From positions 152,577 to 216,576 of the forward strand of contig JAYVMW010000049.1 of assembly GCA_043758755.1 (NCBI GenBank): a stretch of DNA of 64,000 bases, read 5' to 3'. The position numbers were made by a program, and so were the translations under genes. Within the stretch, counting starts at the first letter, position 1. Every line of letters begins with the position of its first letter. Under the pieces are notes generated by a model. It did no database searches. It saw only the letters and a list, made by a program, of their open reading frames with translations, and was not told the DNA's origin. This document shows positions 1-8,651 of this stretch, piece after piece. This stretch comes from Solimicrobium sp043758755. Its GTDB lineage: Bacteria; Pseudomonadota; Gammaproteobacteria; Burkholderiales; Burkholderiaceae_D.

Positions 1-2
1 TG

Positions 3-1433
3 GTGCCGGCCCTCGATATTCTGCAGTCGATACCGGTACTGGGTTTTTTGACCATTACCGTAACCGGATTCATAGCGATGTTCCCCGGCAGTCTGTTGGG
101 TGTCGAATGTGCCGCCATCTTCGCCATCTTTACGTCGCAGGCGTGGAACATGGCGTTCAGCATGTACCAGTCCATGCGCACTGTGCCGTCTGATTTGCGT
201 GAAGCGGCGCGCATTTTTCACCTCTCCTCGTGGCAGCGCTTCTGGCGATTGGAATTGCCGTTCGCGATGCCGGCATTGTTATGGAACATGATGATGTCGA
301 TGTCGGGCGGCTGGTTTTTTGTGGTGGCCTGCGAAACCATTACGGTCAACAACCACAATATTCAGCTGCCCGGCATCGGTTCTTATATTGCCTACGCGAT
401 CAATCAGGAAAATTACACGGCCATGGGCTGGGCGATTCTCGCCATGCTGATCGGTATCCTGATGTATGACCAGTTATTTTTCCGGCCTTTAATAGCGTGG
501 GCCAATAAATTCAAATACGAACAGACCGGCGATCAGGGCGGGCAGGAATCCTGGTTTTTGACTTTACTGCGCCGGACCAATTCGGTAGCGGGGGTAACTG
601 AAAAACTGATCAATTATTTTGAACGTGGTCTGCTGTTCTTTAAAAAGAATTACGATGGCACGTCGATCATGGCGCGTCCGCAACGCATCAATCCGACCGT
701 CGAGCGCGTGGCGGATGCGATCATTGCCGGACTGGTGATGCTGGCCTGCTGGAAAATCGGCCTGTACATCCACAGCTCGGTGGGCTGGGGCGAAGTGCTG
801 CGGGTGTTCTGGTATGGTACCTTGACGCTGATCCGGGTTCTGGTCATGATCACGCTGGCTTCACTGGTCTGGGTGCCGGTCGGCGTGTGGATCGGATTGA
901 ATCCCAAATATGCGGAACGACTGCAACCGGTGGCACAATTTATGGCGGCGTTTCCGGCCAATTTCATGTTTCCCCTGGTCGTTATCGTGCTGGTCAAATA
1001 TCATCTGAATCCGGATATCTGGCTCACGCCACTGATGGTGTTTGGAACCCAGTGGTATATCCTGTTCAACGTGATTGCCGGCGCCAGCATTATTCCGACC
1101 GAACTGATTTATGCCGCCGATAATTTTGGGTTGTCTGGCTGGATGCGCTGGAAACGATTCCTGCTGCCGGCCGTGTTCCCGAGCTTCGTTACGGGTGCCA
1201 TTACCGCGTCAGGCGGCTCCTGGAATGCCAGCATTGTTTCTGAATATGTGAGCTGGGGGCCGAATACGCTCACGGCAACCGGCTTGGGCAGTTATATTGC
1301 CCAGGTGACTGCAACGGGTGACTTTCCCAGAGTGGCACTCGGCATTTCTGTGATGTGTTTTTTTGTGATTGCCTGCAACCGTTATATATGGCGCAGGCTC
1401 TACACCATCGCAGAAGAAAAAATGACGTTTTGA
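3..1433 (+). CDS. Fused ABC transporter permease (anion/sulfonate type), 5' partial
   Basis: Inner-membrane permease of an ABC importer of the nitrate/sulfonate/bicarbonate type, with two permease units fused in one chain. The first unit is seen only in its C-terminal part, including an EAA-like loop (DLREAARIFHLSSWQRFWRLELP). A linker of about 100 residues follows. The second unit starts near residue 240 and has its own loop (PTELIYAADNFGLSGWMRWKRFLLP). The 476 residues visible are fewer than expected for a duplicated permease, and the frame is open at the left edge, so the true start lies outside the window. The ATPase follows 25 bases downstream and is the likely partner. The binding protein is not in view, so the substrate is unknown. 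The duplicated architecture is well supported; the substrate class is inferred. Confidence 0.85.
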   Translation: MPALDILQSIPVLGFLTITVTGFIAMFPGSLLGVECAAIFAIFTSQAWNMAFSMYQSMRTVPSDLREAARIFHLSSWQRFWRLELPFAMPALLWNMMMSMSGGWFFVVACETITVNNHNIQLPGIGSYIAYAINQENYTAMGWAILAMLIGILMYDQLFFRPLIAWANKFKYEQTGDQGGQESWFLTLLRRTNSVAGVTEKLINYFERGLLFFKKNYDGTSIMARPQRINPTVERVADAIIAGLVMLACWKIGLYIHSSVGWGEVLRVFWYGTLTLIRVLVMITLASLVWVPVGVWIGLNPKYAERLQPVAQFMAAFPANFMFPLVVIVLVKYHLNPDIWLTPLMVFGTQWYILFNVIAGASIIPTELIYAADNFGLSGWMRWKRFLLPAVFPSFVTGAITASGGSWNASIVSEYVSWGPNTLTATGLGSYIAQVTATGDFPRVALGISVMCFFVIACNRYIWRRLYTIAEEKMTF

Positions 1434-1458
1434 ATAGCCTAAACCAGAAGGTGTTGCA

Positions 1459-2799
1459 ATGATTTCAGATTCCCAATACTTCGCAGCCGACGCTTCGGCT
1501 GCACCCCGGAATAACACCCTGATCCACCTGAGTGGTGTCAGCAAAAACTTCAGAACTGCCGACGGCTCGGAACGCGTGGTGCTGGAAGGCGTCGATTTCA
1601 CCCTGAACGAAGGGGAGATCGTGGCACTGCTGGGCAAATCCGGCTCGGGAAAGTCCACACTGTTGCGGATCATGGCGGGTCTCTTGCCTGCCGATAAGGG
1701 CATTGTCAAATATCGTGACCAGCAACTGTTTGGCCCGGCACGCGGCATTGCCATGGTGTTTCAGTCGTTTGCGCTGTTTCCGTGGCTGACCGTGCAGCAG
1801 AATGTGGAGCTTGGTCTGGAAGCGCAGGGCATACCCAAGGCAGAGCGTGCCGAGCAGGCTGAAGCGGCCATTGAAATGATTGGGTTGGGCGGTTTTGAAG
1901 GTGCGCTGCCTCGCGAATTGTCCGGTGGTATGAAGCAGCGCGTCGGAATTGCGCGGGCACTGGTCATGAAGCCCGAGGTTCTGCTTATGGATGAAGCGTT
2001 TTCGGCTCTGGATGTGTTGACCGGTGAAAATCTCAGAAACGACATGCTGGAACTGTGGGAAAGCAAAAAGACCCCGATGAAAGGCATTCTGCTCGTTTCG
2101 CACAATATTGAAGAAGCCGTCATGATGGCTGACCGCATTCTGATTTTTTCCAGCGATCCGGGCCGGGTGCGTTCTGAAATCAAGGTGTCGCTGCCGCGTG
2201 AACGCTCCGAAGAAATGCCGGAAGTGCGCGCGTTGATTGATGAAGTGTATACACAGATGACCGCCACGCCGGTGGTATCCGATACGGCCGACCGGACCAG
2301 CGCGCAAAATCAGGCCTACCGCCTGCCCGAAGCAGAAATCAGTCAGATGGAAGGCTTGCTCGAACTGCTGGCCGACGAACCGTTCAATGGACGTGCCGAC
2401 CTGCCTAAACTGGCTGAAGAATCCGAACTCTCCGATGATGAACTGTTCCCGGTTTACGAGGCCCTGCGTCTGATCGGGTTGGTTCATATCGAGCACGGCG
2501 ATATTCATCTCACCAGTCTCGGTCAGCGTTACTGTCAGGCCGATCAGGCGTTCCGCAAACATTTGTTTGGGCAGCAGTTGCTGCAGAATGTGCCGCTGGC
2601 AGCGCGTATCCACCACAGTCTGAAAATGGAAAAATCGGGCGAGATTCGCAAGGAACCGTTCCTCAATCTGCTTGAAGAATTCCTGTCGGCTGAGGAAGCC
2701 AAACAAATGCTGGAAGTGGCGGTGGAATGGGGCCGGTATGGTGAAATGTATGAATATAACTATCACACCGGTATGCTGAAGTTGCCTGACGCAGAATAA
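1459..2799 (+). CDS. ABC transporter ATP-binding protein with C-terminal AAA-associated domain
   Basis: Cytoplasmic ATPase that powers the fused permease just upstream. Residues 20-260 form a NrtD/SsuB/TauB-like ATPase with Walker A GKSGSGKST (about 59-67), Q-loop MVFQSFALFPW, signature LSGGMKQRVGIARAL, Walker B VLLMDEAFSALD and switch His in LLVSHNIEEA. The C-terminal 150 residues (from about 295) match the style of the 'AAA-associated' C-terminal domain found on some members of this family, which probably acts in regulation. At 446 residues the protein is much longer than a plain ATPase because of this tail. It is probably co-transcribed with the permease. TatD follows after 11 bases. The substrate cannot be read from the ATPase. 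Confidence 0.88.
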   Translation: MISDSQYFAADASAAPRNNTLIHLSGVSKNFRTADGSERVVLEGVDFTLNEGEIVALLGKSGSGKSTLLRIMAGLLPADKGIVKYRDQQLFGPARGIAMVFQSFALFPWLTVQQNVELGLEAQGIPKAERAEQAEAAIEMIGLGGFEGALPRELSGGMKQRVGIARALVMKPEVLLMDEAFSALDVLTGENLRNDMLELWESKKTPMKGILLVSHNIEEAVMMADRILIFSSDPGRVRSEIKVSLPRERSEEMPEVRALIDEVYTQMTATPVVSDTADRTSAQNQAYRLPEAEISQMEGLLELLADEPFNGRADLPKLAEESELSDDELFPVYEALRLIGLVHIEHGDIHLTSLGQRYCQADQAFRKHLFGQQLLQNVPLAARIHHSLKMEKSGEIRKEPFLNLLEEFLSAEEAKQMLEVAVEWGRYGEMYEYNYHTGMLKLPDAE

Positions 2800-2810
2800 C
2801 AGGTAATCCG

Positions 2811-3617
2811 ATGCTGATCGACACGCACTGCCATCTGGACGCTGCCGAGTTTCTCGGCCAGGCCGCACAACTGGCAGAGCAGGCGCGCGGTGCGAATGTT
2901 CAGCGACTGGTCATACCGGCAGTATGTACTGGCAATTTTGCCCAGGTGGCGCAACTGGGCCGGTTTGGCGGTTATGCGCTGGGCATTCATCCTCTGTATG
3001 TTCCGGCTGCCGGTGCAAAAGATTTGAGTGTGCTCAGCGATCTGGTCGAACAGTCCATGTCAGACCGGCATTTTGTCGCAATTGGTGAAATTGGCCTGGA
3101 TTTTTTTGTGCCGCAATTGTGCACGCCTGAAATGCGCGTTAAGCAGATGTACTTTTACCTTAAGCAACTGCGTCTTGCAAAAAAATTCGGTCTGCCGGTA
3201 CTGCTGCATGTGCGCCGCTCAGTCGACCAGATTTTAAAAGGTCTGCGCCAGATTGCGGTCCCCGGCGGCATAGCGCATGCCTTCAATGGCAGTGAGCAGC
3301 AGGCCAAGATGCTGATCAAACTGGGCTTCAAACTGGGATTTGGCGGCGCCATGACCTACACCCGCGCGCTGCAAATCCGTCGACTGGCCAGCAGTTTGCC
3401 TCTGTCTGCCATCGTTCTGGAAACTGATGCACCGGATATAGCGCCGAGTTGGATCAGCCAAGGGCCCAACACCCCGGCGCAGCTGGCACGCATTGCCGAG
3501 TCTCTGGCTGAACTGCGCAGCCTGTCTCCGGGTGAAGTCGCCACGGCGACAACCGCGAACGCCCTTGCCGTATTGCCGCGCCTGACCGCCCAATTCGGCG
3601 CGGGCATCAATCAGTAA
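2811..3617 (+). CDS. TatD family metal-dependent hydrolase (putative DNase)
   Basis: TIM-barrel metallohydrolase of the TatD family, whose characterised members are metal-dependent DNA exonucleases. The metal ligands are visible: N-terminal DTHCHLD (His-x-His), the Glu of GEIGLDFF, the His of LLHVRRS, the His of IAHAFNGS and the Asp of LETDAPD. The 268-residue length is normal. The gene is followed after only 4 bases by comEC, so the two are likely translated from one message. A TatD nuclease beside a DNA-uptake channel is suggestive, but TatD genes occur in many contexts and no specific role in transformation should be assumed. Confidence 0.9.
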   Translation: MLIDTHCHLDAAEFLGQAAQLAEQARGANVQRLVIPAVCTGNFAQVAQLGRFGGYALGIHPLYVPAAGAKDLSVLSDLVEQSMSDRHFVAIGEIGLDFFVPQLCTPEMRVKQMYFYLKQLRLAKKFGLPVLLHVRRSVDQILKGLRQIAVPGGIAHAFNGSEQQAKMLIKLGFKLGFGGAMTYTRALQIRRLASSLPLSAIVLETDAPDIAPSWISQGPNTPAQLARIAESLAELRSLSPGEVATATTANALAVLPRLTAQFGAGINQ

Positions 3618-3621
3618 ATAT

Positions 3622-6093
3622 ATGCGCAGTGCCATTGCCAGCTTCACTCTGGGTATTTTACTGTTGCAGCAACAGGCCGCACTGATGTCCTGGCAGGCTC
3701 TTGCGGCACTGATGGTTCTGGCCATTTTGCTGTTGACGTCAATGCGGGGCAATGTACGACTGAACCGTGGGTTGTTCACTGCGATGGGCTCTTTCCTGAT
3801 TGGTTGGTGCTGGGCCAGCCTGTTGGCCATGGCCGGTCTTGCGCAGCAGCTGGCAGTGGAACTGGAAGAACGCGATATGACGTTAAGTGGGGTGGTGACC
3901 AGCCTTCCGGCTGCTGACGAATATGGTCAACGCTTTCAGTTTCAAATTGAGCAGGTTTTGACGCCAGGGGTAGATATAAAGTCATTACCGAAAAAAATAC
4001 TGCTGAACTGGTATGGCGCCAGTTCCGATGACTTCAGCCGCAAGGCCGCGAACGTCACCATCCAGCCCGCAGAGCGCTGGCAACTCAACGTGCGCCTGCG
4101 CCGGCCGCACGGCTTGGCCAATCCGCATGGTTTTGATTCTGAAGTCTGGATGCTGGAACAAGGTTTGGGCGCCACCGGCACCGTGCGTCCAGACCGGCCA
4201 AACGACCGTGGTGGGTATGCGAATCGGCGCATCAGCGAATTTGTGTTTGGCATCAGAAACTGCATCGAGTTGGCCCGCGGAAAACTGCGCGACCACATCC
4301 TGCGTGCACTGCCCGATAGGACCTATGCGCCCATCATCGTTGCTCTGGTTATCGGGGACCAAAACGGCCTGAGTAAGGATGAATGGCAGGTATTTTCCCG
4401 CACCGGCGTGAGCCATCTGATTGCCATTTCCGGTCTGCACATTTCGATGCTGGCCGGTCTGGCATACACCATCACGCTGTTTGCATGGAGCCGTTCACTG
4501 TGGACCCGGTATTCGCTGCCGCTTTGGATACCGGCCCAGAAAGTGGCCGCGCTGAGTGGCGTGCTGGTTGCGATGTTGTATGTGGCACTGGCCGGTTTTG
4601 GCATCCCGGCACAACGTTCCCTGATCATGATTGCCGTACTCGCTGCGGTGAAATGGTTTGATCGCAGCACCAGCGTCGTCAATGCGCTGTTTCTCGCATT
4701 GGGGCTGGTGTTGCTGGTCGACCCGTGGGCAGTGTTATGGCCCGGATTCTGGCTGTCGTTCAGTGCGGTTGGCCTTATTTTCTATGCCAGTCTGGGACGC
4801 AGTAGCGACATCCGGCAGCGTCCGACAGATCGTACTGAGCGCAAACCATCGCTGCAATTCTGGCGCAGTGCGTGCACTACCCAGTATGCCATTACGCTCG
4901 GATTGGTTCCGTTGAGTGTACTGTTGTTTAATCAGGTTTCTCTGGTGAGCCCGCTTGCCAATGCATTGGCCATACCGGTGATCAGTTTGCTGGTAACACC
5001 AATGTCTCTGCTCGGCAGTATCACACCTGATCCGGCTGGAACGTGGATTTTATTGTTGACGCATTTTATTTTGGGTTTGCTGCATGAATTTCTGTCCTGG
5101 TTGGGCCAGATGCCGGTCTGGCAGGCAGCGCGCCCGGAAATGTGGATGCTGCTTTGTGCCATGTTTGGTATCGGTTGGTGTCTGGCACCCAGAGGATGGC
5201 CGTTGCGCTGGGCCGGCCTGTTACTGTGGCTGCCGCTGTGCCTGAATAAAGCCAGTTCTCCAGGTCCGGGCGAATTTAAAGTAACGGCACTGGATGTGGG
5301 GCAGGGCATGGCACTGCTGATTGAAACCGCCGGCCATCGTCTGCTGTATGACACCGGACCGGCTTACAGTCTAGACTCGGATGCGGGCAGCAGGGTGATT
5401 TATCCGTATCTGAAAATGCGCGGCATAAGCCGTCTGGACGGAATGATGATCAGCCATAATGACAGCGATCATTCAGGTGGCGCAGTTTCACTGATGCAGC
5501 AACTGCAGTTTGACTGGGTGAGCAGTTCGCTGGCTTTCGACAGCCCGGTCGTGAACCTGGCCCAACTTAAATCAAGGCACAGTGCCTGCCTTGCCGGACA
5601 AACCTGGGACTGGGATGAGGTTCACTTTGAGGTGTTGCATCCGCCACAGTCGGTGTATGCCAGTTCCAAATGGAAACCGAATGCGAAATCCTGCACGCTT
5701 AAAATCACCAATGCAAAGCAGTCGATGTTGCTGGCCGGTGATATTGAGGCGGTCCAGGAAGATGAACTGGTGAACGGCAATGCCGACAAACTTCCTTCTA
5801 CCGTGCTGCTGGCGCCGCATCATGGCAGCGGTACTTCTTCGACGCTGTCATTCCTGCAGGCTGTCGCACCACGGTTTGCGCTGTTTCAGCTTGGATACCA
5901 TAACCGCTACCATCATCCCAGACCCGATATCTGGCAACGCTATGCTGAACTGGGCATTACCCGACTGCGCAGTGACCAAACAGGTGCGATTACGTTTACC
6001 TTTTCAGATCGGGTCGATGTGGATGAATATCGACAGACTCATGCCAGATATTGGTACCCATCAACGGTTTCGGATTATATTGCCGGAAACTAA
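3622..6093 (+). CDS. comEC: DNA internalisation protein ComEC/Rec2
   Basis: Inner-membrane channel for uptake of single-stranded DNA during natural transformation. It has N-terminal hydrophobic segments, a DUF4131-like soluble region (about 70-200), the central multi-pass 'competence' domain (about 230-500, with the GVSHLIAISGLHISML motif) and a C-terminal metallo-beta-lactamase-like domain (from about 550). That domain has DVGQGMALLIE, the metal-site motif SHNDSDHSGG and LLAPHHGSGTSS. The length of 823 residues is full for the proteobacterial three-domain form, and the frame is intact. The gene lies 4 bases after tatD and 9 bases before the TPR/ATP-grasp gene. Competence therefore appears possible in this organism, although no other competence genes are in the window except the more general fimV. 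Confidence 0.93.
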   Translation: MRSAIASFTLGILLLQQQAALMSWQALAALMVLAILLLTSMRGNVRLNRGLFTAMGSFLIGWCWASLLAMAGLAQQLAVELEERDMTLSGVVTSLPAADEYGQRFQFQIEQVLTPGVDIKSLPKKILLNWYGASSDDFSRKAANVTIQPAERWQLNVRLRRPHGLANPHGFDSEVWMLEQGLGATGTVRPDRPNDRGGYANRRISEFVFGIRNCIELARGKLRDHILRALPDRTYAPIIVALVIGDQNGLSKDEWQVFSRTGVSHLIAISGLHISMLAGLAYTITLFAWSRSLWTRYSLPLWIPAQKVAALSGVLVAMLYVALAGFGIPAQRSLIMIAVLAAVKWFDRSTSVVNALFLALGLVLLVDPWAVLWPGFWLSFSAVGLIFYASLGRSSDIRQRPTDRTERKPSLQFWRSACTTQYAITLGLVPLSVLLFNQVSLVSPLANALAIPVISLLVTPMSLLGSITPDPAGTWILLLTHFILGLLHEFLSWLGQMPVWQAARPEMWMLLCAMFGIGWCLAPRGWPLRWAGLLLWLPLCLNKASSPGPGEFKVTALDVGQGMALLIETAGHRLLYDTGPAYSLDSDAGSRVIYPYLKMRGISRLDGMMISHNDSDHSGGAVSLMQQLQFDWVSSSLAFDSPVVNLAQLKSRHSACLAGQTWDWDEVHFEVLHPPQSVYASSKWKPNAKSCTLKITNAKQSMLLAGDIEAVQEDELVNGNADKLPSTVLLAPHHGSGTSSTLSFLQAVAPRFALFQLGYHNRYHHPRPDIWQRYAELGITRLRSDQTGAITFTFSDRVDVDEYRQTHARYWYPSTVSDYIAGN

Positions 6094-6102
6094 AGGGAAA
6101 AA

Positions 6103-7476
6103 ATGACTGCAACTTTTACCGACTATGCGTTATGTACCTTGGTTGAGTTGAACTCGGCGGTGATTCTTGATCCACTCAACGTTGCGCTGCATCGCATGTT
6201 ATTTACCAGACAGCATGAGCAGGGCGATGAGCTCGCTGCACTGGCGCACATGATTGCTGCAAAGGCGATTGAAGCGCACCAGACGGAGCACAATCGCCAG
6301 TCAGCCTTGGATTTATATTTGGTTGCGACCGGTTATTTCATGAAGGGCGACTATGCGATTGCCGAAAACTGGTACCGATTGGTGCTGATGCTCGACGACA
6401 GTATCGCCGCCGTGTACCAAAACATGGTAGTGATCCATGCGTATTTTGGTCGTCATGAAGAGGCGGAAATTTGTCGCTCCCGGGCCTATCAGCTGCAACG
6501 GGTATTTGTCGATCCTATATTGAATCCAGAGCGTCAATTGCTGATACTTTGTGTCGGACGTACAAGTGGCAATATTCCTTACGATGTATTGCTGTCGGCT
6601 GAAAAGTCACAGCGCATCAAATACATTATTGATTACGCCACTGATATTGAAGACACTCAGTTGCCGCATTATGATCTGGTGTTCAACGCTATCGGAGAGC
6701 CCGATGTCGCCGCACCCCTGATGCCAAGACTGGAGCGTTTTTTAAACAACTGCAATCGGCCTGTCATGAATCATCCGGCTGCAGTGGCGCGAACCCAGCG
6801 CCATCTGTTACCTGAATTAATGACTGGAATACCCAATGTGCGGGTTGCAGCCTGTTGCCGGGTTGAATCTGGCGCGATCGAACGAACAGCGTTAAGTCAG
6901 ATTCTTGCAGATAAACAGATAAATTTTCCGGTTTTGGTGCGACCGATTGAATCGCATGGCGGAACTGGTCTGGTCAAGTGTGATGACCTGGACTCACTGC
7001 TGGAGCAGATGCGGCATATTTTGTCAGCCTGCTATATCAGCAGTTTTACTGAATTCGTCAGCGCCGACGGGTATTACCGCAAATACCGCGTTATTTATGT
7101 AGACCGTCAGCCGTATCCCTATCATCTGGCCATTTCAACGGAATGGATGGTGCATTATTACACTGCCAAAATGCTGGAACACCCGTGGAAGATTGTCGAA
7201 GAACTGCTGTTCTTGCAAGATACTTCCGTAGTTTTGGGACAGGCAGCAATGACGGCGTTATGTAGGATTGGCGAGCGACTGGATCTGGACTATGCCGGTA
7301 TTGATTTCACCCTCATGCCGGATGGGCAGATATTTATCTTCGAAGCCAATGCCACGATGCTGGTACATAGGGTCAATCAGGAAGGGGTACTGGCGCACAA
7401 AAATATTTTTGTTGAGAATATTGCGAATGCCTTCGAACGCATGCAAATCGATTTGAGTCTTACATCTAAAATCTGA
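6103..7476 (+). CDS. TPR and ATP-grasp domain protein of unknown function
   Basis: No gene name is recognised. Residues 1-150 are helical and carry TPR-like pairs (around LYLVATGYFMKGDYAIAENWYRL and the following helix pair). Residues 155-240 look like a pre-ATP-grasp alpha/beta region. Residues 250-440 look like an ATP-grasp ligase: FPVLVRPIESHGGTGLVK (glycine-rich nucleotide loop), YRKYRVIYVD, and the acidic metal-binding segment GIDFTLMPDGQIFIFEAN. ATP-grasp enzymes join a carboxylate to an amine or thiol through an acyl phosphate, and the TPR part probably binds a protein or peptide partner. The start is backed by AAAGGGA a few bases upstream. The alpha/beta hydrolase gene follows after about 65 bases. 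The ATP-grasp call is by motif only and the substrate is unknown. Confidence 0.75.
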   Translation: MTATFTDYALCTLVELNSAVILDPLNVALHRMLFTRQHEQGDELAALAHMIAAKAIEAHQTEHNRQSALDLYLVATGYFMKGDYAIAENWYRLVLMLDDSIAAVYQNMVVIHAYFGRHEEAEICRSRAYQLQRVFVDPILNPERQLLILCVGRTSGNIPYDVLLSAEKSQRIKYIIDYATDIEDTQLPHYDLVFNAIGEPDVAAPLMPRLERFLNNCNRPVMNHPAAVARTQRHLLPELMTGIPNVRVAACCRVESGAIERTALSQILADKQINFPVLVRPIESHGGTGLVKCDDLDSLLEQMRHILSACYISSFTEFVSADGYYRKYRVIYVDRQPYPYHLAISTEWMVHYYTAKMLEHPWKIVEELLFLQDTSVVLGQAAMTALCRIGERLDLDYAGIDFTLMPDGQIFIFEANATMLVHRVNQEGVLAHKNIFVENIANAFERMQIDLSLTSKI

Positions 7477-7541
7477 CATTTATTTCCAGATTGGGTTTAA
7501 TTGGGCAATACTGTCTCTTTTTTAAAATCAGGTTCAAAACC

Positions 7542-8411
7542 ATGCAAGGTGAAGAAAAGTTGGACAAGGACTTTTGGCTGCAAACCGAAGGCAGGTCAGA
7601 TTTACATTTGCCGCCATTGCACTTTGCTCACGGTAACAGCTTTCCAACTGGATCCTATCGTGTCTTTTTGAATCATCTCAGATCAAATTATCAGATCCAT
7701 GCATTAGAAATGCTTGGTCATAATCCAGCCCACCCGGTAACCGACTGCTGGCCGGAACTGTGCCGGGAAATGATTGCCCGAATTGAAACCATCCCGGATA
7801 AACCGGTGATTTTAGTGGGACATTCGCTGGGTGGCATTCTGAGTTTGATGCTGGCAAGAGCGCGCCCCGATCTGGTGCGCTGTGTGCTGCTGCTGGATTC
7901 GCCCGTCGTAACCGGATGGCGTGCAAAACTGCTGCGTGTTGCCAAACTGACTGGTCTGGACCTGTTTATATCGCCGGCGCGCTCGTCCAGAAAAAGGCGC
8001 AAAAGCTGGCCTGATACGGAATCGGCTTTTCAGCATTTTGCTTCCAAGGCGATGTTTGCGAGCTGGCCTGAGGCGGTGCTGCGTGACTACATAAACTACG
8101 GCACGCAACCTTATACAAACGGCGTGACGTTGCGTTTTAACCGGGAAATTGAAACGGCAATATACCGTGCTCTGCCGCATAACGAAGCACAGTTCACAGC
8201 ACAACCATTTTCGATGCCGATCGGCTTTTTATGTGGCACTACTTCAGTTGAATGCCGGCAGGCCGGAATTAAAAATACCCAGGTTTTGGTGGGTGAGAAT
8301 TTTGAATGGATTCCCGGTGGTCATCTGTATCCGATGGAATCCCCCGAAGCTACCGCGGTCCATACCCATGCGATGCTGCAGAAGATGTTGGCATCGGTGT
8401 CAAAAAAATAA
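7542..8411 (+). CDS. Alpha/beta hydrolase
   Basis: Serine hydrolase of the alpha/beta fold. The N-terminal part has the oxyanion-region motif FAHGNSFPTGSY, and the nucleophile elbow is GHSLGG (in VILVGHSLGGILSLML). A late Asp/Glu and the His of PGGHLYPMESPE complete a likely triad. The ATG at 7542 gives 289 residues. An upstream TTG at 7491 is in frame, but the residues it adds look like translated leader, and a TTG at 7560 preceded by GAAGAAAAG is an alternative start. The gene lies directly behind the TPR/ATP-grasp gene, and the two may act on the same compound. Similar proteins are annotated as esterases, lipases or haloperoxidase-like hydrolases; nothing here decides among them. Confidence 0.82.
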   Translation: MQGEEKLDKDFWLQTEGRSDLHLPPLHFAHGNSFPTGSYRVFLNHLRSNYQIHALEMLGHNPAHPVTDCWPELCREMIARIETIPDKPVILVGHSLGGILSLMLARARPDLVRCVLLLDSPVVTGWRAKLLRVAKLTGLDLFISPARSSRKRRKSWPDTESAFQHFASKAMFASWPEAVLRDYINYGTQPYTNGVTLRFNREIETAIYRALPHNEAQFTAQPFSMPIGFLCGTTSVECRQAGIKNTQVLVGENFEWIPGGHLYPMESPEATAVHTHAMLQKMLASVSKK

Positions 8412-8651
8412 CGCAAAACATAGCCGGTGCTGCCTGCCAGGAAGTTCAAAAACTTCATAAGTTGCTGGCTGGCCGGCCTGTTTTCGGCTACAATTGCAAG
8501 GTTTATCTAACTACAATCCCGCCGACTAGCGTAATCTATCCATCCACACCCATTTCAGACAGTGCACATAACTTTTTGGCATGACCGTGCGCAACTGGTG
8601 TGTAAAGATCTGGTGGACAGATCGCAGGCGGTAACAATTCAGGAGTTACCC
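8412..8651 (+). promoter_or_regulatory. carAB leader region with start-deciding ribosome binding site
   Basis: A 240-base gap ahead of carA. A small perfect inverted repeat (GAAGTT at 8441-8446, AACTTC at 8451-8456) lies just past the hydrolase stop. A TACAAT box at 8489-8494 is the best -10 candidate, but no good -35 stands at the right distance. AGGAG at 8641-8645 lies 6 bases before the TTG at 8652 and fixes the carA start there. No leader peptide rich in regulatory codons was seen. Confidence 0.4.

Noticed and set aside
1465..2868. Long open frame (467 codons) on the minus strand across the ABC ATPase gene
   Set aside because: The plus-strand frame carries all ABC ATPase motifs, and the minus product has no recognisable domain and an unusual His/Gln/Phe-rich composition typical of antisense reading.
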